Shown here: one piece after another, positions 1 through 7,653 of the stretch
Layout of the letters: every line of letters begins with the position of its first letter
How positions within the stretch are numbered: position 1 is the first letter of the stretch
From: Deltaproteobacteria bacterium
GTDB taxonomy: Bacteria; Myxococcota_A; Polyangia; Nannocystales; Nannocystaceae
Direction of reading: 5' to 3'
DNA length: 64,000 nucleotides
NCBI GenBank assembly: GCA_016709225.1
Contig: JADJEE010000002.1
Location: forward strand, 1,426,001 to 1,490,000
The notes under the pieces: generated by a model
What the model saw: the letters and a program-made list of their open reading frames with translations, nothing else
Told to the model about the DNA's origin: nothing
Database searches by the model: none
Translations under genes and position numbers: made by a program

Positions 1-1
1 G

Positions 2-733
2 TGTGCGCGGCTCTCGGCGCTCGGGGAGCTGCGTCATGCGGCGGCAGGCGATCAGCTGTGCCTCGCTGCGCTCGACCCGAGCACGCACCGCGCCGCTGCG
101 ATCGCCCTGCTCAAGCTCGGGGGCCATGACCTGCCCCGCGCGGTCGCACACTCGGCCGACCCCGTCGTGCGCCTGTGGCTCGACGGTGACGACGAGCGGG
201 TCTGGGCGGCCTGCGAGCGCAGCCCCGACGCCGCGCACGTGCAGGCGCTCGGGTTGTCGGGCGCGCCACGATCGCTCGGGTTGCTCACGGAGCTGCTGGC
301 CGAGCCAGGGGTCGCGTCGGAGGCGGCGGGAGGCCTCGCGGTGGCGACCGGCGCGGCGCTGCTCGAGGCGTGCGAGGAAGTGGTGTTCCCCCGCGTCGGG
401 GACGATGACGACGACGACGACGACGGCGACGCACCAGCGAACAGCCGCGCACGCATGCGGTTGTGCCGCGACGGCGACGCGTGGCGTTCGTGGCTGCGCG
501 AACACGCCGCGTCGCCGCCACGTCGTCGCATGGGCCACGCGCCGTCGGCCCACAGCACCGCGTGGGCACTCACGAGCGTGCAGATCCCGATGTCGCTGCG
601 CGAGCTGCTCTGCGACGAGCTCATGGTGCGATGGGGCATCGCGGCGCCGGTCCGACCGCAGATGCCGGCACGGCGACAGCTCGATGCACTCGCGCGCACC
701 GTTCCGGGCTTCGGACAGGAGGCTTCGACGTGA
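2..733 (+). CDS. TIGR02270-like HEAT-repeat protein, 5' end cut by window
   Basis: The reading frame is open from the first bases, so the gene starts left of the window; 243 C-terminal residues are visible. The early part has repeated short Ala/Leu-rich helical units (for example LAALDPSTHRAAAIALLKLG), as in HEAT-like repeats. A poly-Asp tract follows (around residues 133-140 of the visible part), then a conserved-looking C-terminal segment with WALTSVQIPMSLRELLCDEL. The same architecture recurs in the full-length gene at 4063-5325, and this family (TIGR02270) is typically encoded beside type VI secretion genes. The stop overlaps the GTG start of the next gene by the GTGA arrangement, so the two are probably translationally coupled. 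Molecular role unknown; a scaffold or adaptor is an inference. Confidence 0.72.
   Translation, partial: CARLSALGELRHAAAGDQLCLAALDPSTHRAAAIALLKLGGHDLPRAVAHSADPVVRLWLDGDDERVWAACERSPDAAHVQALGLSGAPRSLGLLTELLAEPGVASEAAGGLAVATGAALLEACEEVVFPRVGDDDDDDDDGDAPANSRARMRLCRDGDAWRSWLREHAASPPRRRMGHAPSAHSTAWALTSVQIPMSLRELLCDELMVRWGIAAPVRPQMPARRQLDALARTVPGFGQEAST
401..431. repeat. (GAC)n trinucleotide tract encoding poly-Asp
   Basis: A near-perfect run of GAC/GAT triplets sits inside the HEAT-like gene and encodes eight consecutive Asp residues between the repeat region and the C-terminal part. It keeps the reading frame and reads as an acidic linker. Triplet runs of this kind can change length by slippage. 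Confidence 0.7.
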
Positions 734-1827
734 GACAGACGCCGCTGGCGATCGACGTCACAGGCATCGGCATGGTCACCGCGGTCGGCCACGACGCGAT
801 GACTGCATGCGCGGCAATCCGCGCCGGGCTGTCGCGCCCCGCCGAGCTGGCCGGCTCGTCGTCGTACGACCTCGCCGCCGCCAAGAAGGTGCCGCTCACC
901 GGCCACCCCGTCGAGCCCATCACCAACGGCTTCACCGGCGTCGCGCGCTGGCTGCAGCTGCTGCCGCGTGCATTCCACGACCTCGTGCGGCACGCCGAGC
1001 TCCCGCCCGCGCGGGACCGCGGCTTCTGGTCCAGCACGGCCGTGCAGCTGCTGCTGCCCGATCTCGAGGAGGTGCGATTCGCCCACGACGAGCGCAGCCG
1101 GCCCGCGACGATCCACCAGCACCTGCTCGCACCGCTGCTGCGGCAGCTACCGAACACGCTCGCGCCCGAACGCGTGCTCGTGCAGACCGTCGATCGCATC
1201 GGGCTCGCGCTGGTGCTCGAGGGCTATGCCGCGATGCTGGGCACGCTCGGCGCCGAGCGTGTGATCGTGCTCGCGGTGGACAGCTACACCTGCCCGTTCG
1301 CGCTCGACTGGCTCGGTAGCGTCGGTCGCCTCAAGAGCGACCTCAACCCGGTCGGGCTCATGCCCGGTGAGGCCGCGGCCGCGCTCCTGCTCGAGCCGTC
1401 GCGGCGCGGTAGCCGTCGCGAGCGTCCGCCGTGGGCCCAGCTCATCCAGGTGACCACCGGTCAAGACGGGCACATCGACGATCCCGACGCGGCCCCGCGG
1501 GGACGCGTCCTCGCCGACGTCATGCGCCCGCTGCTGAGCGACGACACCGGCGACGTCCACCACGACTTGAACGGCGAGGTCTGGCGCGCGCGCGAGTACG
1601 GCAACGCGCTGGTCGAGCTGGCGCCGCGGGGTCTCGGGCCCGCGAAGCTGCACCACCACGCATCGGAGATCGGTGACACCGGCTCGGTCGCGTTCGTGGT
1701 CGCGACCGCACTCGCGGCGCGGAGCCTCCAGCGTGGCTATGCGCGGCGTCGCGATGTCGCGGCGTTCACGAGCTGCGAGACCGGTGAGATCGGCGGCGTG
1801 CTCCTGCGTCGCAACGAGGGAGGCTGA
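730..1827 (+). CDS. Ketosynthase-fold (thiolase-like) protein without catalytic Cys
   Basis: A 365-residue protein starting at a GTG that overlaps the upstream stop. The N-terminus (DVTGIGMVTAVGHDAMTACA) is the classic start of beta-ketoacyl-ACP synthases, and the ends of the fold are also recognisable: a glycine-rich GLMPGEAAAALLLEP strand and HHHASEIGDTGSVAFVVATA near the C-terminus. At the nucleophile elbow, where ketosynthases have a Cys, the sequence is VQTVDRIGLALVLEGYAAML, so the nucleophile appears to be missing. I infer a non-catalytic pseudo-ketosynthase. Such proteins occur with TIGR02270 proteins in type VI effector clusters of Proteobacteria. Its function there is not established. 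Confidence 0.7.
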   Translation: MRQTPLAIDVTGIGMVTAVGHDAMTACAAIRAGLSRPAELAGSSSYDLAAAKKVPLTGHPVEPITNGFTGVARWLQLLPRAFHDLVRHAELPPARDRGFWSSTAVQLLLPDLEEVRFAHDERSRPATIHQHLLAPLLRQLPNTLAPERVLVQTVDRIGLALVLEGYAAMLGTLGAERVIVLAVDSYTCPFALDWLGSVGRLKSDLNPVGLMPGEAAAALLLEPSRRGSRRERPPWAQLIQVTTGQDGHIDDPDAAPRGRVLADVMRPLLSDDTGDVHHDLNGEVWRAREYGNALVELAPRGLGPAKLHHHASEIGDTGSVAFVVATALAARSLQRGYARRRDVAAFTSCETGEIGGVLLRRNEGG

Positions 1828-1832
1828 TCGAC

Positions 1833-2672
1833 ATGGCACAGAGCGGCGGACGATTCGGCAAAGATCACGAGTTCTACAAGCCGTACGAAGACCTCCACCT
1901 CTCGGTCGGGGCCTTCGACGGCGGCCAGTGCGTCGGCGCGCACGAGTACTACTACAAGCAACGCGACTCCTGCTCGTATCGCTGGCAGGCGGTCCACCGC
2001 GCGACCGGCAGCGACCGCGCGCTGTATGGCCCGGTCTCGCCCGCCTTCTCGTCGCCGGCGCCGGCGACAGCGGCCAACTACCTGCGCAATCGTGCGCTCA
2101 CGGGCGCACCCGGACCCGTGCAGACCAGCCAAGCCGGCCGCGCCTACCAGGTCGTGCAGGGGCAGCCGTTCCGCACCGCGTTCTCACCGTGGTCGAACAA
2201 CGCCCACCACCTCTTGGCGGACGCCGAGCTGCAGAACGGCATCATCGACGCCACCGGCGGATTCCCGGTGGTCGAACAGATGATCGTCCAAGGCCTGCTC
2301 GAGAAGCAGTACAACGTCAACCTCTGGAAGAACATGATGATCCTTCCACAGGAGTACGACGTCGGCTGTCGCATCCAGCTCCCGACCCATCCTGCGGGCG
2401 ACAGCCACCCCAGCTACAGCGCGAAGGTCAAGGCGGGGGTCGACGCTGCACTGACGCCGTACAAGGCCGTGGTCGAAGCGGTGAAGAAGGGCGACAAGAC
2501 CCATCCCAATCCCGATCCTGTCGACATCAAGGCCGCCCTCGAAGCGCTGTCGATGGCGCTGCACGCCGGGGTGGTCGCGTTGCGACCACTCGTGATCGCC
2601 GCGTGCGGCACCAACGACCAGATCAGCATCAACTCGTTCGCCTCCCAGGTGGGGACCTCGATCGGCGTGTGA
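1833..2672 (+). CDS. AHH-type HNH-superfamily nuclease toxin
   Basis: A 279-residue protein with a good Shine-Dalgarno (GGGAGG, 9 nt before the ATG). Residues 122-200 carry the AHH nuclease signature: NNAHHLLADAE (AHH at 124-126), an Asn-rich NVNLWKNMMILP near 161-172, then LPTHPAGDSHPSYS with His 186 and His 192. In this family the AHH and downstream His residues bind metal and cleave nucleic acid. The first 110 residues are Tyr/Gly-rich, with no PAAR, Rhs or VgrG domain. No signal peptide is seen, so export by a type VI apparatus or cargo loading is inferred from context. The next two genes look like immunity proteins, which supports a toxin role. Target, DNA or RNA, cannot be told from sequence. 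Confidence 0.82.
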   Translation: MAQSGGRFGKDHEFYKPYEDLHLSVGAFDGGQCVGAHEYYYKQRDSCSYRWQAVHRATGSDRALYGPVSPAFSSPAPATAANYLRNRALTGAPGPVQTSQAGRAYQVVQGQPFRTAFSPWSNNAHHLLADAELQNGIIDATGGFPVVEQMIVQGLLEKQYNVNLWKNMMILPQEYDVGCRIQLPTHPAGDSHPSYSAKVKAGVDAALTPYKAVVEAVKKGDKTHPNPDPVDIKAALEALSMALHAGVVALRPLVIAACGTNDQISINSFASQVGTSIGV

Positions 2673-2677
2673 CGCGA

Positions 2678-3256
2678 ATGAAGTACCAACGACTCGTCAC
2701 GGTGGTCACCACCGACCCGGACTACTGCTTCGCCGGCCGCATCGAGGATGCCGATGGTTGCGAGCTCAAGTGCACCGATGGTCGGCCGGTCGCGCACGAG
2801 TACCCCCGCGACCCCTTCTCGGTGAAGGTGAACCTCGACCGCGACTTCCGCGGCGTGAAGCTCCCCAGCCTGATCGGCAACACGCGGAGCCTGCTGATGC
2901 TCCACCGCGAGGTCGTCGACCTGTTCGAGAAGGAGCTCGACCTCGGCGAGCACGAACGCCTGCCGTTCTCGCTCGTCAACCACAAGGGGCGCACCCACAG
3001 CAAGGACTACGTGTTCCTCAACCCGCTGGGCGCCGTCGACATCGCAGCGGCGAGCTCCGACTTCCTGCGCTACCCGAGCGGCGGCATCTACGGCTGCAAG
3101 GCCTGGGTGCTGGTCGCGGCCAAGCTGAAGGGCCTGCCCGACATCGTGCGGCCCAACGAGGTGCCGACCCACTACATGGTCAGCGAGCGTCTGCTCGCGC
3201 TGGTTGCAAAGCACGAGTTGACCAACTTCGAGGTCACGCCAGTGACGCTCGTCTAG
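2678..3256 (+). CDS. Imm11-like immunity protein
   Basis: A 192-residue soluble protein starting 5 nt after the toxin stop. The C-terminal half, with SERLLALVAKHELTNFEVTP following a Tyr/Trp-containing central part (YGCKAWVLVAAK), matches the Imm11 (formerly DUF1629) pattern, whose members usually end in a 'sdrl...l.g..f.pv' segment. Imm11 proteins are immunity partners in polymorphic-toxin loci. Position directly behind the AHH nuclease gene makes it the most likely cognate immunity protein. The assignment is by motif recall, not alignment. Confidence 0.62.
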   Translation: MKYQRLVTVVTTDPDYCFAGRIEDADGCELKCTDGRPVAHEYPRDPFSVKVNLDRDFRGVKLPSLIGNTRSLLMLHREVVDLFEKELDLGEHERLPFSLVNHKGRTHSKDYVFLNPLGAVDIAAASSDFLRYPSGGIYGCKAWVLVAAKLKGLPDIVRPNEVPTHYMVSERLLALVAKHELTNFEVTPVTLV

Positions 3257-3271
3257 CGACGGGGGCCAACC

Positions 3272-4066
3272 ATGACGGGCATGTTCCTCTCGGTCGCGGT
3301 CAAGAACGCGAACTTCATGATCCCGCGGGGCATCCGTGAGATCTCGCCGGGGCCACTCCCGCGCCACATCCACGTGCACCAGCTGTGCACGTACTTCCGA
3401 CAGCGGGGCGTCGCACGACTGCTGCTCGAAGGTGTGCCGGAGGGCTACTACGTCAACGCGATGCAGAGCGCCGCGGCGTTCCTGCTCGAGCTGCGCCGTG
3501 CCGCCGATGCAGCGAAGGCGACCAGCTTCGCGCGCCCGTTCTTCGATGCCGTCAGTGCCGGCTACTGGGATGCCGCGCTCGACATCGTCGCCAGCAGTCG
3601 CACCACGTGGAACCCGGACTTCGAGTACGAAGACGACTTCTACTACGTCTGGTTCCTGATGCTCGCCTGCAAGGGCGCACCCCCGGCCGAGCTCGACGAC
3701 GTGCTCGCGCACTACCGCGATGTGCTCGAGGGTGTCTACGACGCGCGTTGGTCGATCTGCCGCGCGCTGTTCGATCGCGACGAGCGTGCGTTCGACGGCG
3801 CGCTGCGCCGGTTGCTCGACCGGCGTCGCGACGAGGTCGACGAGCTCTCGCAGGGCTCGGCCATGCGCGGCGAGACGACCGCATGGCTGCAGCACTTCGC
3901 CCTCGAGGGTGTGGCACTGCTTCGCATCGCCGAGCGGCTGGGCCTGTCGCCGGCGCACGACTTCTTGCACTGCCCCGACGTCCTGCGCACCGATTCACCG
4001 TTCGTGTTCGATCCCAACGCGTGGATGCAGCCCGACTTCCGACCCACGACGAGGTCGACGCCATGA
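3272..4066 (+). CDS. Imm49-like helical protein
   Basis: A 264-residue all-helical-looking protein with a G-rich ribosome site (GGGGG) before its ATG. The pattern WSICRALFDRDERAFDGALRR, followed by a Trp-centred helix (TTAWLQHFALEGVALLRIA) and a Pro/Asp-rich end, resembles Imm49 immunity proteins, which carry 'alf.rde..f..al...l' followed by an alanine-rich helix. Its stop overlaps the ATG of the next gene (ATGA), so it is co-translated with the downstream HEAT-like gene. It may be a second immunity protein against the AHH toxin, or a leftover from an earlier toxin at this site. Confidence 0.52.
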   Translation: MTGMFLSVAVKNANFMIPRGIREISPGPLPRHIHVHQLCTYFRQRGVARLLLEGVPEGYYVNAMQSAAAFLLELRRAADAAKATSFARPFFDAVSAGYWDAALDIVASSRTTWNPDFEYEDDFYYVWFLMLACKGAPPAELDDVLAHYRDVLEGVYDARWSICRALFDRDERAFDGALRRLLDRRRDEVDELSQGSAMRGETTAWLQHFALEGVALLRIAERLGLSPAHDFLHCPDVLRTDSPFVFDPNAWMQPDFRPTTRSTP

Positions 4067-5325
4067 GCGGCGCCACGCAAGACGCTGGCCCGTGGGACGT
4101 GCTCGAGGCCCACATGGACGGTGCCGAGCTGTGCTGCAGCGACTGGGCCGCGGCGCTCGACAACCCCTGCTACGTGCTCGACGAGCTGGCGGAGATCGTC
4201 GAGCAGCGATTGCTCGCACACGTCGACGCGCTCGAGATCGGCGGCCCCCCGGTCGCCGAGCGCCTCCTCGCGCCGGCGCTCGGCGACGACGCCACACCGG
4301 CGCGCGCGACGGCGGCAGCCCTGGTCGCGCTGTGCACCAAGTCGATCGAACCCTCGCGGACGCTCGTCGCCAGCCTCGCAGCGCACTCGGGCCCAGCCCT
4401 GCTCGGCGTCGCGACCGCGCTCGCGATGGCGGCCCGACGCGAGCTCTCGGCGCAGCTGGTCGAGGTCGTCGGGGCACTCGCAGACGATCGGCTCACCACG
4501 TTGGTGCCCGCGCTCGCGCGCGGCGGCTATGACACCGCGAAGGCCATCGATGCCGCGCTCACGGCCGCAGACCCCGAGCTCCGCATCGTCGGTGCGCGCG
4601 CCACCCTCGGTGCCGATCGTCGCTTGCAGCCGTGGATCGAGCGCGCGATCGCATCGGACGACGAGGCGCTCCGCGTCGCCGCCCTACCGAGCGGCCTGGT
4701 GCTCGGCGCCAAGGGGGCCGCAGGGCTCACGGCCGAGCTGGCGCTACGATCGAAGACCGTCCACCGTGACGCGCTGTGCTGGCTCGCGCTCGTGGGCGAC
4801 CGTTCGACCGTCGCGGCGCTGTGCAAGCGCGTCGATGATGCGGCCGCACGACCGGACGTCCTGTGGGCACTGGGGTTCTCCGGCATGACGATCGCGGCCG
4901 ACGCCTGCGTGGCGTGGTTGGCGGACGAGAAGCTCGGAGCACTGGCAGCCGACTCCTTCGCCGCCATCACCGGGCTCGATCGCTCCGATCGCCGCTGGTG
5001 GGCGCCCCCCGCCGCGGTGCCCAGTGACGATGACGAGGCCGCGCGCGCCGGTGTGCCGGCCGGGCTGCCGCTGCCGGTGCCCGACACCGTCGCGCGATGG
5101 TGGTCACAGCACCGGGTGCAGTTCATGCTCGACCAGCGCTACGTGCTCGGGCGGCAGCTCGATCCCAAGGGGCTCATCCACGCGCTGCGCCACGAGTCGC
5201 TGCCTCGTCGGCACGTTCGTGCGCTCGATCTACTGATCCGAACGCAGGGCCGTGCCCACGTCCACACGCGCACCCTGAGCGGGGTCCAGCGCCGTGAGAT
5301 GGCGGCGCTGGCCGGCGCGCTGTGA
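4063..5325 (+). CDS. TIGR02270 family HEAT-like protein
   Basis: A 420-residue protein, about the usual family length. The N-terminus (WDVLEAHMDGAELCCSDWAA) is followed by five or more alpha-helical repeats of about 30 residues rich in Ala/Leu (for example DPELRIVGARATLGADRRLQ, DDEALRVAALPSGLVLG), then a C-terminal FMLDQRYVLGRQLDPKGLIHAL and a basic end. The family is known mainly from type VI secretion neighbourhoods. It is a second copy of the family found at the left edge, so the two bracket the toxin/immunity genes. It ends 7 nt before the convergent vWA lipoprotein gene. Confidence 0.8.
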   Translation: MSGATQDAGPWDVLEAHMDGAELCCSDWAAALDNPCYVLDELAEIVEQRLLAHVDALEIGGPPVAERLLAPALGDDATPARATAAALVALCTKSIEPSRTLVASLAAHSGPALLGVATALAMAARRELSAQLVEVVGALADDRLTTLVPALARGGYDTAKAIDAALTAADPELRIVGARATLGADRRLQPWIERAIASDDEALRVAALPSGLVLGAKGAAGLTAELALRSKTVHRDALCWLALVGDRSTVAALCKRVDDAAARPDVLWALGFSGMTIAADACVAWLADEKLGALAADSFAAITGLDRSDRRWWAPPAAVPSDDDEAARAGVPAGLPLPVPDTVARWWSQHRVQFMLDQRYVLGRQLDPKGLIHALRHESLPRRHVRALDLLIRTQGRAHVHTRTLSGVQRREMAALAGAL

Positions 5326-5332
5326 GCGACGG

Positions 5333-6902
5333 TCACTTCGCCGCGCTGCCATCGCCCTTCAGCCGTGCGGCGATCCGCACCAGCTGGAGGAACTCGCGGC
5401 GATCGCCGTCGCGGTCCTCGCCCACGGCCCCCTTGGCCAGATCGATGGCGTGGCGCCACGACGCGGTGCCGGCGTACTTCGAGTCGCGCAGCAGCAGACC
5501 GAACTCGGCGACCGCGGCCGCGAAGCGGGAAGTCCTCGCTCGGCGCGTGACCGGTGCGAGCGCGCACGGGCAGGCTGATGGCCTGGCTGTCGTCGGCGTC
5601 GGGCTGCTTGTAGCGCACCTTCAAGGTCATCAGCTCGCCGCTGGTGGCGGCGCGGGACTCGGCGCGGCCACCCTGGTACTTCAGCGGGTCGACCTTGGCC
5701 GTGACCTCCTCCGCGCCGACCGGCACCACCTCGTACAGCGCGGTGACCTCGTGGCCGGCTCCGACCTCGCCGGCGTCCTTGGTATCGTCGTTGAAGTCCT
5801 GGTGCGCGAGCAGGCGGTTCTCGTAGCCGATGAGCCGATACGACGCGACCTCGGCGGGGTTCCACTCGACCTGGACCTTCACGTCCTTCGCCACCGTCAC
5901 CAGCGTGGCGTCGACCTCGCGCAGCAACACCTTCTCGGCCTCGCGCTCGCCGTCGATGTACGCGTAGTTGCCGTTGCCGTGGTCGGCCAGCGCCTCCATC
6001 GACGCATCGTCGAGGTTGCCGGTGCCAAAGCCGAGCACGCTGAGGAACACGCCGGTGTCGCGCTTGTCCTCGATCAGCTCGACCAGGGCGCCCAAACTGC
6101 TGACACCGATGTTGAAGTCGCCATCGGTCGCCAGGATGATGCGGTTGACGGCACCCGGGTGGAAGTTGCGCTCGGCCAGCTCGTACGCCGCGATGATGCC
6201 CTCGCTGCCGTTCGTGCCGCCACCCGACTCGAGCTGCGAAAGCGCCGACAGCACCGCGCGCGGGTCGTTGGTGGGCTCGAGCACCACGCCGCTGGCGCCG
6301 GCATACACCACGATGGAGACCCGATCCTGCTCGCGCAGCTGGCGGGCCAGCAGTGACATCGCGTGCTTCAGCAGCGGCAGCTTGTCGGGCTCGCCCATCG
6401 AGCCCGACACGTCGAGCAGGAACACGAGGTTGCGCGGTGGCGTGTCACCGACCAGCTCGCGCCCCTGCAGGCCCACGTGCACGAGCAGGTGTCCGGGCTG
6501 CCAGGGGCATGGCGCGACCTCGGCCGCGACCGCGACCGGCGCGTCGCCGGCCGGCTGCTCGTAGTCGTAGTCGAAGTAGTTGATGAGCTCCTCGAGCCGC
6601 ACCGCCGCGGCGGGCGGCAACATGCGGTCGCGGAGGAAGCGGCGGGTGTTGCTGTACGACGCGGTGTCGACGTCGATCGAGAAGGTCGAGCGAGGGTCGT
6701 CGGCGACTGCGACGAAGTCGTTCTCGTGCAGCTCGGCGTAGGCCTCGGTGTTGAAGGGCGGCTGCGAGACCGGCGCGACCGATCCCTCCATCGAAACCCC
6801 GTAGCCGGGCACCGCGGCACTCGCGTCGTAGATGGACTCCTTCGCGCAACCAGGCAAGGCGCACAGCAGCAGGGACGTGGCGAGCAGCTTGAAGCGGTGC
6901 AT
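5333..6902 (-). CDS. von Willebrand factor A lipoprotein (YfbK-like), frameshifted
   Basis: The ATG at 6902 opens a lipoprotein signal, MHRFKLLATSLLLCALPGC, with the lipobox LPGC. A conserved N-terminal segment (FSIDVDTASYSNTRRFL, about residues 75-92) and a von Willebrand A domain with a MIDAS motif (LLDVSGSMGEPDKLPLL) and TDGDFNIGV follow. This matches YfbK-type vWA proteins. The reading frame breaks at a G-run at 5527-5529. With one base fewer, translation continues as EDFRFAAAVAEFGLLLRDSK and stops at 5333, giving about 522 residues, the normal C-terminus of the family (DUF3520). Without correction the frame runs antisense into the neighbouring gene to 5139. Sequencing error or a recent null allele are both possible. 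Confidence 0.8.
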
Positions 6903-7010
6903 CTTGGAGGGCTCCGACCCCCCGAACGCCCGCTGGGCCGGCCAGCTTTCAGCGACGGCCACGGGCACCGCGGTCCCCTGGGCCCCGGCCCCCCAAAGGG
7001 CGGCGCAGCG

Positions 7011-7601
7011 CTACCCCTCGAGCAGTGCCACCGTCCTGCGCAGCTCGTCGCGCACCGTGTGCGACCAGCCATGGGCCAGCGCGTCGCACACCGCGTTGTA
7101 GTACCACAGCGTCTGCTCGCGGGTCGGCGTGAAGCGGTCGAAGATGGCGTCGCCGATCACCGCGCGGTCGCGGACGATCGAGCCCGCGTTGTGTAGCTTG
7201 TCGGCGGCGCTGATGAGCTTGACGTCGGCCGGCGCGTGCCGCAGATGGGCGAGGTACCCCTGCTTGCGCTGTGCCCATGGCGGCTTGGCACCGCCGGCGT
7301 CGAGATCGTTCTGGGTCGCGTCCGACAGCGCCAGCACCATGCGCGCGACGTCGGCACCGAAGCGCTGCGCGAGCTCGTGGGCGGAGCTGCCGGGGATGTC
7401 CTCGAGGTAGTCGTGCAGCACCGCGGCGATGCACTGATCGGGGCTGCCGCCGTGTTCCATCACCGTGGTCGTGACCGCCAGCAGATGGCTCAGGTACGGG
7501 ATGCCGCTGCCCTTGCGCTCGGTGTGGGCGAACGCCTCGGCCGCCAGCTGCAGGGCCTCGCCCAGGCGCGCGTCGTAGAAGCGTCGTTCGCTGCGTGCCA
7601 C
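7011..7601 (-). CDS. HD-domain hydrolase (RelA/SpoT-type HD fold)
   Basis: A 196-residue protein from a GTG start (MARSERRFYD). Metal-binding HD motifs are visible in order: HTERKGSGIPYLSHLLAV, AAVLHDYLED (the HD..ED signature) and DVKLISAADKLHNAGSIV (the Asp-Lys-Leu-His-Asn motif of SpoT-like hydrolases). Stand-alone proteins of this type hydrolyse (p)ppGpp or related nucleotides, but substrate cannot be assigned here. No synthetase domain is present. It lies between the vWA lipoprotein and the acyl-CoA ligase on the same strand, with 109- and 52-nt gaps, so co-transcription with the ligase is possible but not shown. Confidence 0.82.
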   Translation of the reverse strand: MARSERRFYDARLGEALQLAAEAFAHTERKGSGIPYLSHLLAVTTTVMEHGGSPDQCIAAVLHDYLEDIPGSSAHELAQRFGADVARMVLALSDATQNDLDAGGAKPPWAQRKQGYLAHLRHAPADVKLISAADKLHNAGSIVRDRAVIGDAIFDRFTPTREQTLWYYNAVCDALAHGWSHTVRDELRRTVALLEG

Positions 7602-7653
7602 GGCAACCCAGCGTATCAGACGACGGGGGTCGGTACGTGCGGGCGCCCGCGGG

